A stretch of 64,000 bases of DNA, taken from Micromonospora sp. HM5-17 (GTDB lineage Bacteria > Actinomycetota > Actinomycetes > Mycobacteriales > Micromonosporaceae). Below, in pieces: positions 58,451 through 64,000 of this stretch. The position numbers and the translations under genes are program-made. The DNA lies in contig NZ_RJWA01000001.1 of NCBI RefSeq assembly GCF_003762835.1, positions 620,001-684,000 of the forward strand. Reading direction: 5' to 3'. The stretch's first letter is position 1, and every line of letters starts with the position of its first letter. The notes under the pieces are model-generated. The model saw nothing but the letters and a program-made list of their open reading frames with translations, was not told where the DNA came from and made no database searches.

Positions 58451-60181
58451 TCAGCGGGCCGGAGCCGGGCGCCGGTGCCCGTCAGACCAGCGGTCGCGCG
58501 GTCCGTGCCGCTCGTCCGGCCGGTGCGCGTCGGACGGCTGGCCGCCGTACCGCCGTTCGCCGTAGGGGCGATCACCGTACGGGCGGCTGCCGGAGTGCCG
58601 TTCGCCGTGCCGGCGGCTGCCCGGCTGGCGCTCTCCGTCCTGGCGGCGGTCGCCGTACGGGCGGTCCCCGCCGTAGCGGCGGTCCGCTGGCTGGCGGTCC
58701 CCGCCATACCGCCGGTCGCCGCCGTAGCGGCGGTCGCCGCGGTGCGGCCGGTCGCCACTACGGTGCTCGCCGTGCGCCCGCCCGCCCGGGCGGCGGTCGG
58801 AGCCGCGGCGCGGCGCCGGAGGCTCGTCGACCACCGGTATGCCGCTGGGCTGCCGCGCCCCGGTCACCTCGGCCAGGATCGGATCGCCGTAGCGGACGCG
58901 GGTCTGCGCCGGCTCCACCCCGGCCTTCTGCAGCATCGCGAGCGTGGCGCGGCGCTGCTTCGGCAGGACCAGGGTGGCCACCGCCCCGGACTCGCCGGCC
59001 CGGGCGGTACGACCGGCCCGGTGTAGGTAGTCCTTCGGGTCCGTCGGAGGGTCGACGTGTACCACCAGTGAGACGCCGTCGACGTGGATGCCACGGGCGG
59101 CCACGTCGGTGGCGACCAGGACGTTCATCCGGCCCTCGCGGAACTCGGCGAGGGTGCGGGTCCGCATCCGCTGGGTCTTGCCGCCGTGGAGCGCGCCGGC
59201 CCGGACGCCGACCTGGGCCAGTTGGGCGACCAGCCGGTCCACCCCCAGCTGCGTCCGCGCGAACATCATGGTTCGCCCCGGCCGGGCCGCGATCGACGCC
59301 GCCACCGCGAACTTGTCGTGCGGCGGGACCAGCAGCAGGTGGTGGTCCATCGTGGAGACCGCGGCGGTCGGTGGCGCGGTCGAGTGGGTGACCGGATCGG
59401 ACATGAACCGCTGGACGAGGGCGTCCACGTCGTCGTCCAGGGTGGCGGAGAAGAGCAGCCGCTGTGCGTTCGCCGGAGTCTTGGCGAGCAGTTCCGTGAC
59501 GCCGGGCAGGAAGCCCATGTCGGCCATCCGGTCGGCCTCGTCGAGGACGGTGACCTCGACGTCGTCGAGGTGGCACACGCCGCGGTCGATCAGGTCGCCC
59601 AGCCGTCCCGGGGTGGCGACCAGGATCTCCACACCCCGGCGCAGCGCGTCGACCTGCCGGTCGTACGGCACGCCGCCGACGGCGGTCTTGAGGAACACCC
59701 CCACCGCCCGGCCGAGTGGCATCAGCGCGTCGTTGACCTGCATCGCGAGTTCCCGGGTCGGCACCAGGATCAGCGCCCGGGGGCGGTGTGGTCGGGCCTT
59801 GGCCCCGGCCGCCATCCGGGCCAGGACGGGCAGCCCGAACGCGAGGGTCTTGCCGGAGCCGGTCTGCCCCCGGCCCAGGACGTCCCGGCCGGCCAGTGCG
59901 TCGGGAAGCGTGGCGCGCTGGATCTCGAACGGGGTGGTGATGCCCTCCCGGCCGAGCGCCCGGACCAGCGGCCGGGGGAGGCCGAGCGCGGCGAAGTCGA
60001 CGATCTCGGAAACCTCGTCGGATCCGGTTCCGTCGGCCTGGATGAAATCGCCACCGTCGGCGTTTTCCGATACCGGGGATTGCGCGGCGGGAATGGGCTC
60101 GCCCGAATCGGCCAGGTCGAGGGAATCGGATTGCCTGTCGAAAACGGACGGAAACGTGCTGGGGTCAGCGAAGCTTGTCAA
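58451..60181 (-). CDS. DEAD-box RNA helicase with Arg/Gly/Tyr-rich tail
   Basis: A 576-aa SF2 helicase. The Q motif is FAALGLPRPLV...TPFEIQ, motif I GQTGSGKT at residues 105-112, motif II DEAD near 215, motif III SAT, and the C-terminal RecA lobe has ATDVAARGIHVDGV and HRAGRTARAG. Residues 455-576 are a repeated RRYGGDR/GDRPYGDR tail that probably binds RNA or drives condensate formation, as in cold-shock helicases. An acidic N-terminal extension of 60 residues is unusual. Start is TTG at 60181 with GAGAGG upstream. Confidence 0.94.
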   Translation of the reverse strand: MTSFADPSTFPSVFDRQSDSLDLADSGEPIPAAQSPVSENADGGDFIQADGTGSDEVSEIVDFAALGLPRPLVRALGREGITTPFEIQRATLPDALAGRDVLGRGQTGSGKTLAFGLPVLARMAAGAKARPHRPRALILVPTRELAMQVNDALMPLGRAVGVFLKTAVGGVPYDRQVDALRRGVEILVATPGRLGDLIDRGVCHLDDVEVTVLDEADRMADMGFLPGVTELLAKTPANAQRLLFSATLDDDVDALVQRFMSDPVTHSTAPPTAAVSTMDHHLLLVPPHDKFAVAASIAARPGRTMMFARTQLGVDRLVAQLAQVGVRAGALHGGKTQRMRTRTLAEFREGRMNVLVATDVAARGIHVDGVSLVVHVDPPTDPKDYLHRAGRTARAGESGAVATLVLPKQRRATLAMLQKAGVEPAQTRVRYGDPILAEVTGARQPSGIPVVDEPPAPRRGSDRRPGGRAHGEHRSGDRPHRGDRRYGGDRRYGGDRQPADRRYGGDRPYGDRRQDGERQPGSRRHGERHSGSRPYGDRPYGERRYGGQPSDAHRPDERHGPRDRWSDGHRRPAPAR

Positions 60182-60487
60182 AGAAAACCTCTCACGCGGG
60201 GCGCATCTCCGCGATGGCCCGCCGCGACCGGAGTCGCCGTCGATTCGCCCGCAAGATCGCCCATGGGCGCGTACCGCGCCAGATCAACAATTGGTACGAG
60301 TGTACGGCGAGTCGCGGCCATCGCCACGTCGCCGGCCCCGGCAGTGGGCAGGCTCACCTCGTGGATCGATACCGGGATCGGTTCGGCGTCCGCCGCTCCG
60401 CCCCCGCGGGCCGGGGGCACCGTCCGGGGTGTCCGATCCCCGTGCCGGGCGCCGGTTCGCGAGACCCGGCAGCCCGAGACGGTCGGG
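60182..60487. other. Leader/intergenic region of the helicase gene
   Basis: 306 bases between two minus-strand genes. A small minus-strand frame (60178-60420) overlaps the helicase TTG by its stop, but its third-position GC content is low and it has no recognised family. The region contains the helicase promoter and perhaps a structured leader; no clear -35/-10 was found. Confidence 0.45.
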
Positions 60488-62632
60488 TCAGCTGCTCAGC
60501 ATTCCGCTGAAGAGACTGTCGAAGGCGTCTCCGGCGAGCAGGACGACGAGGAGGCCGACCGCGACCAGGATGCCGAGTCCGACGACGAGCACGATCACCG
60601 TCCGGGTCGTATCGGCCTGCTGCGTCGGAGTGTCCGGCCGGCCCTGGGCCAGGATGTGGCCGGTCAGCGAGCCGGAGTTCTCGACCTGGTCCAGGGCGGA
60701 CTGCGACGGGTGGCCGGAGAGGCCGACGCCGCCGGCGCCGGGAACCTGCCACGCACCGGGCGCCTCCTCCGGCTCCGACGAGGGTGGGAAGCCGGCGTCG
60801 GGTGCCGGGGCGAACCGGTGTGGGTGGGTCGCCGAGGGGCGGCCGGATCCGGTCCCGGGCGCCGGTGCGGGGTCGACCGGCGGATGGGAGGGCCCGGGAT
60901 CGGCCGGTGGCAGTGAGTATCCGGAGGGCGCGGCGGGTGGGTAGCCGCCCGGAGCCGTCGGGTTCGTCGGCGGGGGCCAGCTCGGCAGCGCGGGCGCCGG
61001 TACGACCGCCGGGGCCGCCCCCGCCGGTCGCTCGTCCACCGCCACGCTCGCCCGGGCCGTCACGGTACTGCTGGTCGCGGTGGGCGGCGGGTAGGGCGAG
61101 TTCGGCGGCACGGGGCCGGGGTCCGGCGGGTACGGCGTCGGCGGTGGGCCGGCCGGTACCGGATCCGGGCCGGGCGGGTTCGGTGCCGGTGGGACGGGAG
61201 CCGGGAACGGACTCGGGCGGGGCGGCTCCGGCAGCGCCGGGTCCGGCGGTTGTGCCGGCTCGGGCGGCCGTACCGGCTCCGGCGGCTGCGGAGGTTCCGG
61301 TGGGGTGGCGGGAGTGGGCTCGCTCGCCCGGTAGACCTTCGCCTGGGACGGCGCCGCCGCCACGGCGGCGGCCTCGGCCGGCAGCACCCGGGCCAGCCCC
61401 GGTACCGACGCGCTGGCCCGGGTCGTGCCGGAGCCGCCGCTGTACGGGGCGCTGCGCGGCGACGGCACGGTGTACGTCGCCGGTGGACGGCCCGGATCGG
61501 GTCCGGTGGGATTGGCCAGCGCGGCGACAGAGGACGACGTGCCGACCGGCGCCGCGGCGGCCACCGGCGCCGCAGCGGCGACGGGAGGCGCGGACGACAG
61601 TACGGCGGACGGCGCCGTCGAGCCGGCGGGTGGTGGCGTGGACGTGCCGCCGGGCGACGGCGGTGGCGTGGACGCGGTGGACGGCGGGGCGGACGGTGGC
61701 GCCGTCGGGGCGGATCCCCCGGCCGCCGTGGACGTGGCCGGGGACTTGACGGCGTTGGCAAAGGCCGGCCACGAGTCGAGCAGCGGAGGCTGGGGCCGCC
61801 GCTGCTGCAACGGTGACGCCGGGGGCGTCGCCGCGCCGGGGACGGAGCTGGCGACCGCCGAGGCGGGCGCCGCGCCGCCGGTGGCGGGGGTCGGGGCCGG
61901 GTCCGCCGCGGCCCGAGGGGCCGGCGAGTCGGCGGGGCGGCCGAGCTCCCCGGCGCGGTACGTCCGGCTGACCGAAACGTTGGCTGGCATGGCGGCGATG
62001 TCGGCCGGGGTCGGGATGGCGGTCGTCAGCGGCATCGCCCGGCCCCGCGCGACGGACGGACCACCCGGAGCGGCGGGTTCGTCTGCCGAGGAGGTCGAGG
62101 TGTGCGGGTTGTCGTCGGCCTGCTTCCGCGGTGCGTTGCCAACCTCGGCCCCGCCCGAGTCGGCCGGGGCCGCGCTCTGGTCAGCGGCGTCCTGGTCGTC
62201 CGGGGTGTCGGCCGCGTCAGCGTCGGTCGGCTCGGTCGACTCGGCGTCGGCAGACCCGGCGTCGGGCGAGCCGGCGTCGGGCGAGCCGGCGTCGGCCGGC
62301 TTGGCCGAGGCGGTGTCGGTGGCCGGTGCGGTGTCGGTGGCCGGCGTTCCGTCCCCGGCCGGTGCCGCCTCCGCCCTCGCCGTGGGCTGGTCGGCCGGCA
62401 CCGCCGGCGGATCCGTCCACAGTGCACCAGGTGGGGGCGGCGGAGGCGGCTCGTACGCCTCGGGAAGCTCCTCCTCGGCGGTGGTCTCCGGCAATGCGGT
62501 GCCGACCGGCGGCGGTGGGGGCAGCGGGGGCAGCTCGCCGCTCTGGTCCAGGGCGGTCGGGTCGGCGTCGCTCGGGGCGTCAGGAGCCGGCGCTACGTCT
62601 CCAGCGTGCGGCTTTGCCTGCGATGCGTCCAT
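60488..62632 (-). CDS. Large Pro/Ala-rich single-pass membrane protein
   Basis: A 714-aa low-complexity protein. Residues 1-640 are almost entirely Pro/Ala/Ser/Thr-rich with PPPPPP and PDAGSPDAGS tandem units, probably disordered. One membrane helix near the C-terminus (VIVLVVGLGILVAVGLLVVLLAG) is followed by a short tail. No enzyme domain is visible. ATG at 62632 has GGAGG five bases upstream; an in-frame start at 62686 lacks one. It lies just downstream of the secreted NlpC/P60 gene and may be an envelope or division-associated scaffold. Confidence 0.75.
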   Translation of the reverse strand: MDASQAKPHAGDVAPAPDAPSDADPTALDQSGELPPLPPPPPVGTALPETTAEEELPEAYEPPPPPPPGALWTDPPAVPADQPTARAEAAPAGDGTPATDTAPATDTASAKPADAGSPDAGSPDAGSADAESTEPTDADAADTPDDQDAADQSAAPADSGGAEVGNAPRKQADDNPHTSTSSADEPAAPGGPSVARGRAMPLTTAIPTPADIAAMPANVSVSRTYRAGELGRPADSPAPRAAADPAPTPATGGAAPASAVASSVPGAATPPASPLQQRRPQPPLLDSWPAFANAVKSPATSTAAGGSAPTAPPSAPPSTASTPPPSPGGTSTPPPAGSTAPSAVLSSAPPVAAAAPVAAAAPVGTSSSVAALANPTGPDPGRPPATYTVPSPRSAPYSGGSGTTRASASVPGLARVLPAEAAAVAAAPSQAKVYRASEPTPATPPEPPQPPEPVRPPEPAQPPDPALPEPPRPSPFPAPVPPAPNPPGPDPVPAGPPPTPYPPDPGPVPPNSPYPPPTATSSTVTARASVAVDERPAGAAPAVVPAPALPSWPPPTNPTAPGGYPPAAPSGYSLPPADPGPSHPPVDPAPAPGTGSGRPSATHPHRFAPAPDAGFPPSSEPEEAPGAWQVPGAGGVGLSGHPSQSALDQVENSGSLTGHILAQGRPDTPTQQADTTRTVIVLVVGLGILVAVGLLVVLLAGDAFDSLFSGMLSS

Positions 62633-62741
62633 TGCTGCCTCCCGCGCCCACGCCCGGGCCGGTCGGCCGGGCCGGAAGTACGTCAACCGTCACCGTGCCA
62701 TATCTCAGCATGGCCGCCCAGTCGGCCGACGGCCGGTGCCG

Positions 62742-64000
62742 TCAGTCATCGCTGGGGCTACCGCCGGCGGTCGGCGTCGAGCCGGTGGCGCTCGGCGCGT
62801 TGCTCGACGAACCACCTGTCGGGGTGGTCGTCGGCTCCGTCGTCGGCGCGGTCGTCGGTGGCGTCGGGATGGTCGTCGGCGTCGTCGGCGTGACGGTCGG
62901 CATGCTGGTGGGCGGCTTGGTGGTCGGCGGCGTGGTCGTCGGTGGCTTCGTCGTCTTGGACGGCGTCGGACGCGGCGACGGCGTCGTCGGCGGCCGGGTG
63001 GTGGGGCTGGTGGTCGGTGCCGGCACCGCCGGGAAGACCCGGGTCGCGGCGTAGAACCGCGACCACCAGACCGTGGAGACCTTCACCACGTCGCCGGTGG
63101 TCGGCGCGTGCACCATCTTGCCGTCGCCGATGTACATCCCGACGTGGTGGATGGAGGTCCAGCTGCTGCCGGAGGCGAAGAAGAGCAGGTCACCGGGGAG
63201 CAGCGCCTCCCGGGCCACCGTCTGGCTCCGGGTGCCGTTGTACTGGTCCCGCGACACGCGGGGCAGCGTCTTGCCCTGGGACCGGTAGGCGGCCCAGACC
63301 AGGCCGGAGCAGTCGAACCGGTCCGGCCCCTCGGCGCCCCACTGGTACGGGTCGCCCCGCTGGGCGAGGGCGTATTTCACCGCGCCGAGCGCCTTCGGGT
63401 TGGCGACCAGACCGTTGACGCTGTCCAGCCCGATCTCGTTGCCGATCCGCTGCTCTGCCGCCTCCCGTTCGCGTTCGATCTCCGCGAGCTTCTCCGCGTT
63501 CTCGCGCTTCAGCTTGAGCAGCGCGGCGGAGCGCTCCTTGTACTTCTTCTCCGCCTCGGTGAAGGCGGCGGCCGCCTGCTGGCTCTCCGCCACCGCCTTC
63601 TGGTACGCGGCCTCGGCCTGCTGCTGCGCGGCCAGCGCGCGGTTCACCTCGGCGGCGGCGAGGCTCGTGTCCCGGGGGCTCCGCTCCTCGCCGCGCTGGA
63701 TCCGCTTCAGCAGCTCCAGACCGTGCAGATCGGACCCGAACGCGCCGGGCGGCAGGCCGGCGGCGTCCTTGAGCGCCTCGGCCGCCGCACTGTCCGCGAT
63801 CGCCCGCGCCTGCTCCAGCTCGGCGCGGGCCGTGGCGAGGGCGGTGTTGGCGGCCGTCACGGCGGCCGCCTTCTCGTCCCGCGTCTGGCGCAGCTTCAGG
63901 AGCTCCTCGCCGAGGGTGGCGACCTCGACCTCGAGCGCGTAGATCTGGCTCGCCAGTGGACCGGTCACCGTGGGGATCTGGAGATTGGGTGGCACCGAGG
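62742..64000 (-). CDS. Secreted NlpC/P60 peptidoglycan hydrolase, 5' end outside window
   Basis: At least 417 aa, open to the window end, so the signal peptide and true start are missing. An N-terminal coiled coil (VEVATLGEELLKLRQ... EKLAEIEREREAAEQ) of RipA/CwlO type regulates the enzyme. The NlpC/P60 domain has catalytic Cys in DRFDCSGLVWAAY, His in IHHVGMYIGDGKMVHAP and the LPGDLLFF block. A Thr/Pro-rich tail (about 85 residues of TTPPTT units) follows. It cleaves D-iGlu-DAP bonds in peptidoglycan during cell separation or growth. Confidence 0.94.
   Translation of the reverse strand, partial: SVPPNLQIPTVTGPLASQIYALEVEVATLGEELLKLRQTRDEKAAAVTAANTALATARAELEQARAIADSAAAEALKDAAGLPPGAFGSDLHGLELLKRIQRGEERSPRDTSLAAAEVNRALAAQQQAEAAYQKAVAESQQAAAAFTEAEKKYKERSAALLKLKRENAEKLAEIEREREAAEQRIGNEIGLDSVNGLVANPKALGAVKYALAQRGDPYQWGAEGPDRFDCSGLVWAAYRSQGKTLPRVSRDQYNGTRSQTVAREALLPGDLLFFASGSSWTSIHHVGMYIGDGKMVHAPTTGDVVKVSTVWWSRFYAATRVFPAVPAPTTSPTTRPPTTPSPRPTPSKTTKPPTTTPPTTKPPTSMPTVTPTTPTTIPTPPTTAPTTEPTTTPTGGSSSNAPSATGSTPTAGGSPSDD

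Noticed and set aside
60178-60420. 80-codon minus-strand frame whose stop overlaps the helicase TTG start
   Set aside because: Could be a leader peptide gene, but third-position GC content is clearly lower than in neighbours, there is no ribosome site and no known family.
1-64000. tRNA, rRNA, insertion sequences, integrase or prophage genes
   Set aside because: None was recognised by eye; no transposase motifs, attachment-site duplications or clover-leaf sequences were found, though small RNAs cannot be excluded without folding tools.

Overview
The window is very GC-rich actinomycete chromosome. GTG and TTG starts are common, neighbouring genes often share stop and start bases (ATGA/TGATG), and many genes look leaderless. 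BldC, MscL, a class II cytochrome c maturation operon, UbiD/UbiA/UbiX quinone genes and an SCO2521-SCO2524 type gene set point to Streptomycetales/Micromonosporales. The overall style resembles Micromonosporaceae. This placement is an inference from gene content; there is no rRNA in the window.

1-9541: edge of a specialised-metabolite cluster, all on the plus strand. It holds three SDR-fold proteins (one with a degenerate active site), an acyltransferase-3 membrane protein, a DHA2-type MFS exporter, an FMN reductase, two tandem-domain ABM (antibiotic biosynthesis monooxygenase-like) proteins, a P450 and a COMT-like O-methyltransferase. The set resembles aromatic polyketide tailoring, but no ketosynthase is visible, so the product class is unproven. 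A strong promoter with 11-bp-spaced repeats and a nested palindrome precedes the P450 gene. 9714-13976: a NarL-type two-component pair, a small membrane protein, a PP2C phosphatase whose 5' end looks frameshifted, and the wreck of an AAA/LuxR-type ATPase regulator.

14288-23522: an SCO2524-SCO2523-SCO2522 operon and a separate SCO2521 gene (families recognised, function unknown). Between them, on the opposite strand, lies a 1453-aa DUF4062-NACHT ATPase with about 18 regular 34-residue HEAT-like repeats. 23586-30848: a small gene under a perfect LexA (SOS) box, mscL, a von Willebrand A/partner membrane protein pair, a STAS protein, a Pro-rich membrane protein, a threonine/serine dehydratase and a secreted GH16-ricin beta-glucanase.

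31116-33673: a divergent pair that is the most novel item here: a macro-domain protein facing a fusion of a uracil-DNA-glycosylase-like domain with an R-S-E type ADP-ribosyltransferase. 33727-43904: a prolyl-oligopeptidase-family peptidase, then a signalling block (SpoIIE phosphatase with anti-sigma-type ATPase domain, soluble poly-HAMP hybrid histidine kinase, response regulator, STAS antagonist).

44175-64000: conserved chromosome: hemL, a histidine phosphatase, the ResA-CcdA-ResB-CcsB haem/cytochrome c operon, UbiD and UbiA (MqnP) with a UbiX nearby, an inserted terpene synthase gene, bldC, an Lrp/AsnC regulator, a Cds1-like cysteine desulfhydrase, a glycolipid-binding-domain protein, a DEAD-box helicase with an Arg/Gly-rich tail, a Pro-rich one-pass membrane protein and a secreted NlpC/P60 hydrolase cut by the window end.
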